Program-made: the position numbers and the translations under genes
The notes under the pieces: generated by a model
Told to the model about the DNA's origin: nothing
Databases searched by the model: none
What the model saw: only the letters and a program-made list of their open reading frames with translations
Part shown: positions 7,211 through 14,996 of the stretch, in pieces
How the letters are laid out: each line of letters opens with the position of its first letter
Position numbering within the stretch: position 1 is the stretch's first letter
Assembly (NCBI GenBank): GCA_017465465.1
Contig: JAFTWE010000016.1
Coordinates: 1-54,311, forward strand
From: Clostridia bacterium
GTDB taxonomy: Bacteria; Bacillota; Clostridia; Oscillospirales; Acutalibacteraceae
Direction of reading: 5' to 3'
DNA: 54,311 nucleotides

Positions 7211-7897
7211 ATGAAAAAACCGGGATTTTACACTGAGCTTTCGTACATATTGGGAATTTTAATTTTAGCATTCGGAACGGCGCTTGTAACCTTGGCAGAC
7301 TTCGGTCTTTCTATGGTAGTTGCACCCGCTTATCTGATTCACTTAAAGCTGTCGCAATACTGGAGCTTTATTACCTTCGGCGTGGCAGAATATTTATTTC
7401 AGGCCCTTTTGCTTATAATTTTGTCGATAATTCTCAAAAGGTTTAAAATATCATACCTTTTTTCTTTTGTCACAGCGGTGCTTTACGGCCTTGCACTTGA
7501 CGGATGTATTTTCTTAACAAGAGGAATTCCGGCAGAGGCTTTCTGGGTGAGAATCGTTCTTTTTGTTGTGGGAACTGTTTTGTGTACCATTGGTGTTTCG
7601 CTGTTTTTCCACACATACATCTCCCCCGAGGCCTACGAGGTTTTTGTTAAGGATTTTGCTCAGGCAAAGGGGCTTGACATTGGCAAAACAAAAATTGCTT
7701 ATGACTTTTCAAGCTGTGCGCTGTCGATTATTATGTCATTCTGCTTTTTCGGTTTATTCAAATTTGAAGGCATCAATGTAGGAACTATCGTTATGGTTTG
7801 TGTCAACGGAGCATTGATTGGCTTCTTTAATAAAAAGCTTGACAAGTATTTTGAATTCAAAGACGCCCTCCCCTTAAGAAAATATTTTGAAAGGTAA
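7211..7897 (+). CDS. DUF6198 / YitT-like membrane protein
   Basis: A 228-residue integral membrane protein with about five or six hydrophobic spans (near 10-30, 45-75, 80-100, 110-135, 165-190, 195-212). It resembles the YczE/YitT-like DUF6198 family seen in Clostridia: the ILAFGTALVTLADFGLSMVVAPAYLI start and a conserved GLDIGKTKIAYD loop. No transport substrate is known for this family. RBS AAAGGATG lies before the ATG, 16 bases after the glycosyltransferase stop, so the two may be co-transcribed. Confidence 0.7.
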   Translation: MKKPGFYTELSYILGILILAFGTALVTLADFGLSMVVAPAYLIHLKLSQYWSFITFGVAEYLFQALLLIILSIILKRFKISYLFSFVTAVLYGLALDGCIFLTRGIPAEAFWVRIVLFVVGTVLCTIGVSLFFHTYISPEAYEVFVKDFAQAKGLDIGKTKIAYDFSSCALSIIMSFCFFGLFKFEGINVGTIVMVCVNGALIGFFNKKLDKYFEFKDALPLRKYFER

Positions 7898-7901
7898 AAT
7901 T

Positions 7902-8345
7902 ATGATTAGAAAAGCTACACCACAAGATAAAGAACTTTATATGAAATTTACCGATGCATTTTATCACAGCGAGGCTGTTTTGCATCCCGTACCTGATTCA
8001 CACAGAGAAGCAACCTGGGCTGAGCTTATGCGCTCAAACGACTATGCCGAGTGCTTTTTCATTGACAAAGACGGTGTTGACGCAGGATTTTTGCTTATGG
8101 CATACACATTTTCGCAGGAATCCGGCGGCAAGGTTGCCTGGGTTGAAGAGCTTTTTATTAACCCGGAATTCCGCGGTCAGGGCCTGGGTACTGAATTTTT
8201 TAAATTCATCAAGGAAGAAATTGAGCCCACCTGCTCAAGAATCCGCCTTGAGGTTGAAGAGGACAATGTAAGAGCCAAAAAGCTTTACGAATCCTTGGGA
8301 TTTAAAATCCTCCCCTATCAGCAGATGGTAAAAGAGCTATATTAA
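7902..8345 (+). CDS. GNAT acetyltransferase
   Basis: A single-domain N-acetyltransferase of 147 residues. VAWVEELFINPEFRGQGLGTEFF contains the acetyl-CoA pyrophosphate loop R-G-Q-G-L-G, followed by RLEVEEDNVRAKKLYESLGF, the typical motif B and closing strand. The ATG at 7902 follows GAAAGGTAAAATT, overlapping the 3' end of the previous gene region, so it probably belongs to the same transcript. Substrate unknown; a small molecule or peptide amine is likely. Confidence 0.85.
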   Translation: MIRKATPQDKELYMKFTDAFYHSEAVLHPVPDSHREATWAELMRSNDYAECFFIDKDGVDAGFLLMAYTFSQESGGKVAWVEELFINPEFRGQGLGTEFFKFIKEEIEPTCSRIRLEVEEDNVRAKKLYESLGFKILPYQQMVKELY

Positions 8346-8350
8346 AAATT

Positions 8351-8381
8351 AAGGACTGTTCAGCGTGAACAGTCCTTTTTT
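8351..8381. terminator. Bidirectional terminator
   Basis: A 12-bp stem (8351-8362 with 8366-8377), 3-base loop, then TTTT. The hairpin overlaps the last codon and stop of convergent hydE. Confidence 0.8.
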
Positions 8382-9409
8382 ACATCTCCTCTGGCAGTTA
8401 CTACTCTGTAGCCAGCACAAGCAACTTTATTTTTTAATTTTTCAACGCTTTCTGCCGCTTCTTCATCGGTGCAGATTTTGTTATCATAAAGCATATAATG
8501 CTCCCTGACGCGCTTTGGAGAAAGATTTGGCATAACAACATTAGCGCCTGCCTTAAGCCCCATTTCACGGCCTTGAGGGTGAATTGTGCCTAAAGCTGTG
8601 GTTGAGGGAATAAGTGCATAAGGAAACATCAGGCGAAGAATGGAAACAAGCCGCAATGTTTTATATAAGCTACCGCTTTCGAACTCGGCAAAGGGTGTAT
8701 CCTCATGGCGGATAAACGGGCCTATGCCTATCATATCCGGCTGAAGAGTTTGCAAAAACCGAAGGTCTGCAACAAGATTTCGGGTGGTCTGATAAGGTGA
8801 ATCCACCATAAAGCCCGAGCCCACCTGAAAGCCGATTTCTTTTAAATCAAAAAGACATTTTTTTCGGTTTTCAAGGCTTAAATCATCAGGGTGCAAGTGC
8901 CTGTAATGCTCTTCACTTGCTGTTTCGTGGCGGAGAAGAAAACGGTTTGCACCTGCATCAAAATATGACTGATAGCTTTCCTTGCTCCTTTCACCCACTG
9001 AAAGAGTTATGGCGCAATCAGGGTACAAGCTTCTGATTGAAGAAACGATATCGCACATAACCTCATCCGTAAAATGAGGGTCCTCTCCCCCTTGCAAAAC
9101 GAAGGTGCGAAATCCCAACGCATACCCTTCGGCACAGCAATCAAGAATATCCTCCTTGCTCAGGCGGTAACGCACAGCCTTTTTATTGCCGCAACGAATT
9201 CCGCAATAATAGCAGTTATTTTTGCAGATATTGCTGAATTCTACAAGACCTCTGATATACACCTCATCAGAGTAAATCTTTCGCCTGATTTCATCTGCCG
9301 CCGCAAATAAAGGTTCATTTGCTTCATCAGAATCTATGAGCAATATTAACTCCTCATCGGGCAAATCCTTATTCAGTTTAAGTCTGTTTACTATATCCGA
9401 AAAATTCAT
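8360..9409 (-). CDS. hydE: [FeFe]-hydrogenase maturase HydE (radical SAM)
   Basis: A 349-residue radical SAM enzyme. The cluster motif is C62-x3-C66-x2-C69 in ICKNNCYYCG; SNICKNNCYYCGIR, FVLQGGEDPHF, LRHETASEEHYR and MPNLSPKRVREHYMLYDNK match HydE rather than BioB or PylB. It helps build the dithiomethylamine-bearing 2Fe subcluster of the H-cluster with HydF and HydG, which are not in the window. It is the last gene after the Rrf2 regulator and cysK, two bases from the cysK end, tying iron-sulfur/cysteine supply to hydrogenase assembly. Confidence 0.88.
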   Translation of the reverse strand: MNFSDIVNRLKLNKDLPDEELILLIDSDEANEPLFAAADEIRRKIYSDEVYIRGLVEFSNICKNNCYYCGIRCGNKKAVRYRLSKEDILDCCAEGYALGFRTFVLQGGEDPHFTDEVMCDIVSSIRSLYPDCAITLSVGERSKESYQSYFDAGANRFLLRHETASEEHYRHLHPDDLSLENRKKCLFDLKEIGFQVGSGFMVDSPYQTTRNLVADLRFLQTLQPDMIGIGPFIRHEDTPFAEFESGSLYKTLRLVSILRLMFPYALIPSTTALGTIHPQGREMGLKAGANVVMPNLSPKRVREHYMLYDNKICTDEEAAESVEKLKNKVACAGYRVVTARGDVKKDCSR

Positions 9410-9411
9410 AT

Positions 9412-10345
9412 TTACTCCGAAAACATTTCAGTTGAAAGGTATCTTGCGCCTGTATCCGGCAAAAGGACAACTACGGTTTTGCCCTCATTCTCATCTCTTT
9501 TTGCAATTTCAACAGCGCCCTTAAGTGCGGCGCCTGAAGAAATACCAACAAGAAGGCCCTCTTTTTGAGCTAACATCCTGCCAAGAGCAAAGGCATCTTC
9601 ATTTGCAACGGGAATAATCTCATCATAAATCTCAGTATTGAGAACCTCGGGGACAAAGCCTGCACCGATACCCTGAAGAGCGTGAGAGCCTGCAGATTTA
9701 CCTGACAGAACAGCAGAATCAGAAGGCTCAACGGCAATCACCTTAACATCAGGATTTTGCTCTTTCAAAAACTCGCCTGTGCCTGTGATTGTTCCTCCTG
9801 TGCCCACACCGGCAACAAAGAAATCCACCTCACCGTCGGTATCTGCCCAGATTTCAGGACCTGTTGTTTCTTTATGAGCCAATGGATTTGAGGGGTTAAC
9901 AAACTGACCTGCAATAAAGCTGTTGGGAATTTCTTTATTAAGGCGTTGTGCCTCTTCAATCGCACCTGACATACCCTTACTTCCGTCTGACAAAACAAGC
10001 TCGGCACCGTATGCTTTCATAAGCTGACGTCGCTCTACACTCATTGTATCGGGCATAACAATAATCACTCTGTAGCCTCTTACGGCTGCAACCGCAGCAA
10101 GACCGATGCCTGTATTGCCTGAGGTTGGCTCAATTATAACGGAATCCGCCGTGAGCCTGCCCTCTTTTTTCGGCATCGTCAAGCATCTTTTTTGCAACCC
10201 TGTCTTTAACAGAGCCTGCAGGGTTCAGAAATTCAAGCTTTGCGAGAACTTTTGCTTTTAAAGAAAGCTCTTTTTCAATGTTATTTAACCTCAGCAATGG
10301 GGTTGAGCCGATAAGCTCATCGGCTGAGTTATAAATTTTGGGCAT
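9412..10345 (-). pseudogene. cysK: Cysteine synthase A, frameshifted at an A6 tract
   Basis: O-acetylserine sulfhydrylase (PLP enzyme making cysteine from O-acetylserine and sulfide). The N-terminal part has [11 protein letters not shown] and NPAGSVKDR (PLP lysine K47) and stops after about 71 residues; the C-terminal part starts in another frame with the PTSGNTGIGLA loop and continues to the normal end. The two match at DDAEK/EGRL: the mRNA-sense run AAAAAA (10165-10170) has one A more than a continuous frame needs. Total length is 934 nt, one over a multiple of three; removing one A gives 310 residues, the family norm. Start is ATG 10345 after AGGTGAT. True mutation, phase-variable tract or sequencing error cannot be separated here. 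Confidence 0.85.
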
Positions 10346-10353
10346 AATATCAC

Positions 10354-10755
10354 CTATTCGCACAAATCAGAAAGCTTAACACTTTCAAGATATTCATTTA
10401 TAATTTTATCAAGATTTTGCCATATCGGGAGTGTTTTGCAATCGCAGGAGCGATGACATTCACCGTCACCCTTTTCAAGGCAGGCCACAGGGGCAAGACT
10501 ACCCTCGGTTACGGTGAGAATTGAGCCTACAGTATATTCATCGGCAGGTCTTGTAAGCTGATATCCGCCGCCTTTACCGCGTACTCCCTCAACAAAACCG
10601 TTTTTAACAAGCAACGATATTATACTTTCCATATATTTTTCTGATATTTGCTGGTTATTAGACACACTTTTAAGAGAAACAAAGCCCTCTTCATATCTTT
10701 CAGCAAGCTCAATCATAACTCTGAGCGCATAACGCCCTCTTGTTGAAATCATCAT
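10354..10755 (-). CDS. Rrf2-family regulator, IscR-like
   Basis: A 133-residue winged-helix regulator. [17 protein letters not shown] is the Rrf2 start; [31 protein letters not shown] is the recognition helix and wing. C92, C100, C104 and C106 lie where IscR holds its 2Fe-2S cluster, so iron-sulfur sensing is more likely than the cluster-free CymR mode. It directly precedes cysK (same GGTGATATTATG start context) and hydE, so it likely controls this Fe-S/cysteine operon and, through an inverted repeat in its promoter, itself. IscR versus CymR assignment is not certain. Confidence 0.85.
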   Translation of the reverse strand: MMISTRGRYALRVMIELAERYEEGFVSLKSVSNNQQISEKYMESIISLLVKNGFVEGVRGKGGGYQLTRPADEYTVGSILTVTEGSLAPVACLEKGDGECHRSCDCKTLPIWQNLDKIINEYLESVKLSDLCE

Positions 10756-10783
10756 AATATCACCTCATAAGCAAAAGCCTTTT

Positions 10784-10817
10784 AACCTATTATAGCACAG
10801 GGTTTATAGGTTTGCAA
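10784..10817 (-). promoter_or_regulatory. Promoter and palindromic operator of the Rrf2-cysK-hydE operon
   Basis: On the minus strand TTGCAA (10817-10812) and TATAAT (10794-10789) are 17 bases apart. A 7-bp inverted repeat AACCTAT...ATAGGTT (10784-10790 and 10806-10812 on +) brackets the spacer and touches both promoter elements, a position suited to autorepression by the Rrf2 protein. Confidence 0.7.
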
Positions 10818-10826
10818 TAACAATAA

Positions 10827-10855
10827 TACCCCGAACAGGAAATTTGTTCGGGGTA
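10827..10855 (-). terminator. Terminator hairpin after the isomerase-like gene
   Basis: A perfect 11-bp stem (10827-10837 with 10845-10855) with a 7-base loop lies just past the stop of the minus-strand gene; the following T tract is interrupted (ATTATTGTTATTG), so termination may be moderate. Confidence 0.65.
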
Positions 10856-10859
10856 GCAA

Positions 10860-11627
10860 TCAAAGTGCGTTTCTTAAAATTTCAAGTGCCTGACGGCAAT
10901 CGTTTTCGTAATCATCTGTGCTTGATTCAATAGAAACTCTGCCGGTGTAGCCTACAGTTTTCAGAATATTTAAAATTCTTGAATATTCACAGCCATCATC
11001 GGGTGTGGGATATCGGCGACGAGTATAGTCACCGATATGAACATGCTTGATATATTGGATATATTTTGCAAGGTGCTCAAAAGGCTCATTTTCACAATAC
11101 ATATGATATAGGTCGGGGTTAATGCCAACAGAGGAATGATTGACAGCCTTGCAGATTTCAGCCGCTTTTTCAACGGTGTTGAGAATATTGCACTCTGCAC
11201 TTCTCAAAGGCTCAAGGGCAACGGCAATGCCGTTTTTCTTAGCGTTTTCGGCAGTTATGTAAATTGACTTGTAAAAGCGCTCCATACACTCTGCAGGGTC
11301 TTCACCCTCAGGAATGCTTCTTGCTCCGCCGCTTCCGAAAACAGAAACCTTTACACCCAACTGAGCTAATTTATAAAAAAGAGTATCTGTGTATTCATTT
11401 ACAACTTCAGGCTTCATTTCACTGCCTGAAATCGCAATTTCACCGGGAAAAAGGCAATTTGTTGCCTCAGCAATAACACCGTATTCTTTGATAAGAGCAA
11501 GGGTTTCGTTAAACTTTTCTTTTGAATAATCACCTATCTGCTTTGCATTGAATTCAACAAAATCACAGCCTGCATTAACAGAGGCAATATATCTGTCAAT
11601 TCCGCCTGCACACGCTCCGAACCTCAT
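10860..11627 (-). CDS. Sugar phosphate isomerase/epimerase-like TIM barrel
   Basis: A 255-residue protein of the xylose isomerase-like/AP endonuclease 2 superfamily. Metal-site candidates are in CDFVEFNAKQ, VALEPL, GINPDLYH, VHIGDYTRR and VSIESS, the glutamate/aspartate/histidine set at the barrel's C-terminal edge. The start at 11627 is chosen because GGAGG lies 7 bases upstream inside the end of the preceding HAD gene, whose stop it follows by two bases. Pairing with a HAD phosphatase suggests sugar or polyol phosphate metabolism; the substrate is unknown. Confidence 0.8.
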   Translation of the reverse strand: MRFGACAGGIDRYIASVNAGCDFVEFNAKQIGDYSKEKFNETLALIKEYGVIAEATNCLFPGEIAISGSEMKPEVVNEYTDTLFYKLAQLGVKVSVFGSGGARSIPEGEDPAECMERFYKSIYITAENAKKNGIAVALEPLRSAECNILNTVEKAAEICKAVNHSSVGINPDLYHMYCENEPFEHLAKYIQYIKHVHIGDYTRRRYPTPDDGCEYSRILNILKTVGYTGRVSIESSTDDYENDCRQALEILRNAL

Positions 11628-11629
11628 AA

Positions 11630-12235
11630 TCAAGCCTCCAAATCAAGTGTTTTTAGAATATCGTCAACAACAAAATCTGCTTGTGTTTCTTTATTTTCAA
11701 GAGCAAAAAGGCAACCCTTTGTGCCTGCATTTTTGCCTGACAAAACATCAATCTCTCTGTCACCAATCATAACGGTTTCGTTTTTATCAAGATTATGCTT
11801 GCTGACAATGTAATTTACCGCATCAGGGCACGGCTTTAAAGGGAAGCCGTTTTCAGATGTTACAAAATCTTCAAACAAATCATACACACCGTACTTTTTA
11901 AGATAATGAAAGGCACTTGCGCCTCGGTGAGTATAAAGGAAATTTTTGCCGCCGTTTTCATAAACCTTTTTAAGCGTTTCAACAGTATTGGTAAAAGGAA
12001 CGGCAATAGGCTCAAGGTCAAAATCGTGTTCATATTCCCTGAAGCGTTCTTTTTGCTCGTCGGTTGTACCGTAATAATCATAGGCTGTGGCAAAGCTTAT
12101 TTCAAGCATACGCTTGGTTTCAGCATAATCAACAGCAACGCCGTAATCATTCATCATCTTTTCAAAGGCGGTGGTGATGTGAGGGTAGCTGTCAAAAAGC
12201 ATACCGTCAAAATCCCAGATATAATTTTTAAACAT
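11630..12235 (-). CDS. HAD-family phosphatase
   Basis: A 201-residue HAD hydrolase like phosphoglycolate phosphatases. Motif I is WDFDGMLFDS (D8 nucleophile, D10 acid), motif II is in FLYTHRGAS, motif III lysine in PLKPCPDAVNYI, motif IV MIGDREIDVLSGKNAG. The canonical DxDGT has become DGML, still compatible with activity. The cap domain is the short helical C1 type. It is translationally coupled to the downstream isomerase-like gene. RBS AGGGTGAT. Specific substrate not predictable. Confidence 0.87.
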   Translation of the reverse strand: MFKNYIWDFDGMLFDSYPHITTAFEKMMNDYGVAVDYAETKRMLEISFATAYDYYGTTDEQKERFREYEHDFDLEPIAVPFTNTVETLKKVYENGGKNFLYTHRGASAFHYLKKYGVYDLFEDFVTSENGFPLKPCPDAVNYIVSKHNLDKNETVMIGDREIDVLSGKNAGTKGCLFALENKETQADFVVDDILKTLDLEA

Positions 12236-12245
12236 AAAATCACCC

Positions 12246-12279
12246 TAAAAACAAAACAGCCCCGCCTTAAGCGGGGCTG
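12246..12279 (-). terminator. Terminator of secG
   Basis: A perfect 9-bp GC-rich stem CAGCCCCGC/GCGGGGCTG (12257-12265, 12271-12279) is followed on the minus strand by TTTTGTTTTTA. It lies right after the secG stop and before the HAD gene start. Confidence 0.85.
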
Positions 12280-12287
12280 AATTTAAA

Positions 12288-12539
12288 TCAGAACATAAAC
12301 ATAAAGAGAACTGTTGCACCTAAAGTAAGTACGAAGAAAACAATAGCAAAAACTTTTGTAAACTTCTCGAGCTTCTTTTCCATGCTCTTGCCTTTACCCT
12401 TACCGAAGAAAGTATCAGCACCGCCTGCGATTGCACCTGAAAGACCTGCTGAACGGCTCTCCTGCATAAGAACTAAAGCAACTAAAGCAAGGCTAACAAT
12501 AATAATTGCTGCGCCGATAATATACTGCCAAACTGACAT
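12288..12539 (-). CDS. secG: Preprotein translocase subunit SecG
   Basis: An 83-residue membrane protein that assists SecYEG protein export. It has two hydrophobic spans (about 4-26 and 60-82) separated by the family loop LMQESRSAGLSGAIAGGADTFFG. An upstream in-frame ATG is part of the Shine-Dalgarno ATGGAGGT; the ATG at 12539 lies seven bases after it, so it is the start. It is flanked by its own terminator and lies apart from other sec genes. Confidence 0.92.
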   Translation of the reverse strand: MSVWQYIIGAAIIIVSLALVALVLMQESRSAGLSGAIAGGADTFFGKGKGKSMEKKLEKFTKVFAIVFFVLTLGATVLFMFMF

Positions 12540-12660
12540 ATCATAGACCTCCATTAGATTTTTACTAAGCTATATTATCACAATGAAGTTGAAAATGCAA
12601 TAGCTTTTTAAAATTTTTACCAAAGAATAATAATTTCCGTATTTGCGGGCAACATAACTA

Positions 12661-12735
12661 CTGCGGACAGGTCAACAGGCGTTTGCAGACTTTCCGCAGA
12701 CCGTTTGGGCGGAAAGTTCTGCACAAGCGGTTTTT
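12661..12735. other. Structured intergenic hairpins between secG and topoisomerase IV
   Basis: 12685-12697 (GCAGACTTTCCGC) pairs with 12709-12722 with one bulged base. An alternative stem, ACCGTTTG (12700-12707) with CAAGCGGT (12724-12731), is followed by seven T on +. No + gene feeds it, so it more likely ends topoisomerase IV transcription from the other strand or is a repeat fragment. The two folds are mutually exclusive. Confidence 0.4.
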
Positions 12736-12738
12736 TTA

Positions 12739-14982
12739 TTATAACATAGAAAGCTGTTCGCCTGCATCCTCTGCGCTGGGCAGCGCACCCGTTGAGGGAA
12801 GATTTTTAGTCTTGTATCTGTAGGGCTTTGCAAACTCACCCTGAACATAATCACGGACATTCACAAGGGTGTGACCCTTTTTCATTGTGAACACACAGAT
12901 ACCCTGAGTATCTTTAGTGGTTTTGGGAGAAATTGCGCCTGTATTGATAAGAAGCAATCTTCCTGCTGAGGATTGAAGCACCAAATCGCAGTCAGCGGTG
13001 ATATGGCGCATACTTGCAAGGGGGAACTTTTCACAATAAGCCTTTATAAGCTTTTTGCGGTTGGTTTTAGTCTGATAGGCAGACAAATCGACCTTGGCCA
13101 CCCTGCCGTTTTCAAAGAAGAAGAGAATATAACCTGCGTAATCGGTGGTAACCACCATACCGATTGCGGTTTCACCCTCGTCCATACTGAGCTTTGAAGC
13201 CACGAAATCACCAAGCACACTTGCCTTACCCATATCAAAGTCATTTACCTTAGACTTGTAAACCTGACATTTATTGGTAAAGAACAAAAGCTCAGCCTTG
13301 TTGGTGGTTTCAACTGTGGAGATGATTTCGTCACCCTCTTTGAGCTTTTGTTCACCGCTTGTTCTCAAAGCCTGAGGAGTAATCTTTTTGAAATAGCCCT
13401 CTTTTGTAAAGAAAAGGGTTACGGGGTAATCGGGAATTTCTTCCTCCTCCCCTTCTTCAAAGTTGATGTCCATGGCAAAGCAGATTTCGGTTGCTCTGGG
13501 TTTGCCGAATTTCTTTGAAACCTCGGTAAGCTCATTGACGATAATCTTCTTGATTCTTGACTTATGAGAAAGGATATTTTCCATATCTTCAATGTCTTTG
13601 ATAAGCTGTTCAATATCCTGCAATCTTTTGAGAATATATTCACGGTTCAGATGACGCAATTTGATTTCAGCAACATATTCTGCCTGAATTTCATCAATGC
13701 CGAAGCCAATCATAAGGTTGGGAACAACCTCGCTCTCTTCTTCGGTGTTACGGACAATGGCGATAGCCTTGTCGATATCAAGCAAAATTTTCTCAAGACC
13801 CTGCAACAAATGAAGCTTGCTTTTAGCCTTTGAAAGGTCAAAGAATACACGGCGCCTTACGCACTCGGTACGGAAAGCAATCCACTCTTCAAGCAGCTCT
13901 TTAACACCGAGAACTCTCGGTACACCTGCGATAAGCACATTGAAGTTGCAAGAGAATGTATCTTCAAGAGGGGTTGATTTGTAAAGCTTTTGCATAAGCT
14001 TATCAGGGTCAACACCCTTTTTGAGGTCGATTGCAATTTTAAGACCGGACTTGTCGGTTTCGTCACGGATGTCGGAAATCTCTCTTACAGAGCCGGCCTT
14101 ATATTTTTCAATAACCTTGTCGATTATTGCCTCTGCGGTGGTTGTGGGAGGAATCTGTGTAATTTCAATACACTTATTCTCTTTATCATAGTTATAAACT
14201 GCTCTTACCTTAAATCCGCCGCGGCCTGTGCGATAAATTTCTTCCATCTGGTCACGGTCATAAATAAGCTTGCCTCCGCCGATAAAATCGGGAGCCTTTA
14301 AGGTGTCAGCAACATTGTGGTCGGGATTTTTAATAAGCTCAATAGCTGTTTCGCAAACCTCAGCAAGGTTAAATGAACAAATTGAGCTCGCCATACCAAC
14401 GGCAATACCTGTGTTTGCATTAACAAGCACTGACGGATAGCTCACAGGCAAAAGGGTCGGTTCAAGCATAGTGTTATCGTAGTTATCTACGAAGTCAACT
14501 GTATCTTTGTCGATATCCTTAAAAAGCTCTGCGGCAATTTTGTCGAGCTTTGCCTCTGTGTAACGGGAGGCAGCCCACTGCATATCTCTTGAATATGCCT
14601 TACCGAAGTTACCCTTTGAGTCAACATAAGGGTGAAGCAAGGCTTCGTATCCGCGGGAAAGACGCACCATTGTGTCATAAATTGCGGCATCACCGTGGGG
14701 GTTAAGGCGCATTGTCTGACCTACGATGTTGGCAGACTTTGTACGGGGGCCTGTGAGAAGCCCCATTTTATACATAGTGTAAAGCAACTTACGGTGAGAG
14801 GGCTTGAATCCGTCAATTTCGGGGATTGCACGGGACATAATTACGCTCATAGCGTATGGCATATAGTTAAACTCAAGAGTTTCGGTTATAGGCTGCTCTA
14901 CAACTACACCTGCACCGAGAATATGAGCATTTGGGTTAAGACCGTCGTCTTTAACCTGCTTTGTCTGTTTCTTTTTAGCCAT
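12739..14982 (-). CDS. parC: Topoisomerase IV subunit A
   Basis: A 747-residue type IIA topoisomerase A subunit that breaks and rejoins DNA with its B partner to decatenate chromosomes. Y141 in AASRYTEAKL is the catalytic tyrosine; the winged-helix region has KPSHRKLLYTMYKMG and NPHGDAAIYDTMVRLS. A tower with coiled coil and a shortened beta-pinwheel follow, with no GyrA-box, favouring topo IV over gyrase. The residue at the GyrA Ser83 position is alanine (A99), while the second QRDR acid (D103) is kept. It lies 14 bases after parE in one transcript. Confidence 0.85.
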   Translation of the reverse strand: MAKKKQTKQVKDDGLNPNAHILGAGVVVEQPITETLEFNYMPYAMSVIMSRAIPEIDGFKPSHRKLLYTMYKMGLLTGPRTKSANIVGQTMRLNPHGDAAIYDTMVRLSRGYEALLHPYVDSKGNFGKAYSRDMQWAASRYTEAKLDKIAAELFKDIDKDTVDFVDNYDNTMLEPTLLPVSYPSVLVNANTGIAVGMASSICSFNLAEVCETAIELIKNPDHNVADTLKAPDFIGGGKLIYDRDQMEEIYRTGRGGFKVRAVYNYDKENKCIEITQIPPTTTAEAIIDKVIEKYKAGSVREISDIRDETDKSGLKIAIDLKKGVDPDKLMQKLYKSTPLEDTFSCNFNVLIAGVPRVLGVKELLEEWIAFRTECVRRRVFFDLSKAKSKLHLLQGLEKILLDIDKAIAIVRNTEEESEVVPNLMIGFGIDEIQAEYVAEIKLRHLNREYILKRLQDIEQLIKDIEDMENILSHKSRIKKIIVNELTEVSKKFGKPRATEICFAMDINFEEGEEEEIPDYPVTLFFTKEGYFKKITPQALRTSGEQKLKEGDEIISTVETTNKAELLFFTNKCQVYKSKVNDFDMGKASVLGDFVASKLSMDEGETAIGMVVTTDYAGYILFFFENGRVAKVDLSAYQTKTNRKKLIKAYCEKFPLASMRHITADCDLVLQSSAGRLLLINTGAISPKTTKDTQGICVFTMKKGHTLVNVRDYVQGEFAKPYRYKTKNLPSTGALPSAEDAGEQLSML

Positions 14983-14996
14983 TTAACCGCCCCCTT

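Noticed and set aside
9412..10197. A separate short cysteine synthase gene starting inside cysK
   Set aside because: Its first 13 codons are out-of-frame cysK sequence with no ribosome site; the homology begins exactly where the upstream half breaks off.
12672..12860. Minus-strand ORF at the parC 3' end
   Set aside because: Out-of-frame shadow of parC extending into the structured intergenic hairpins.
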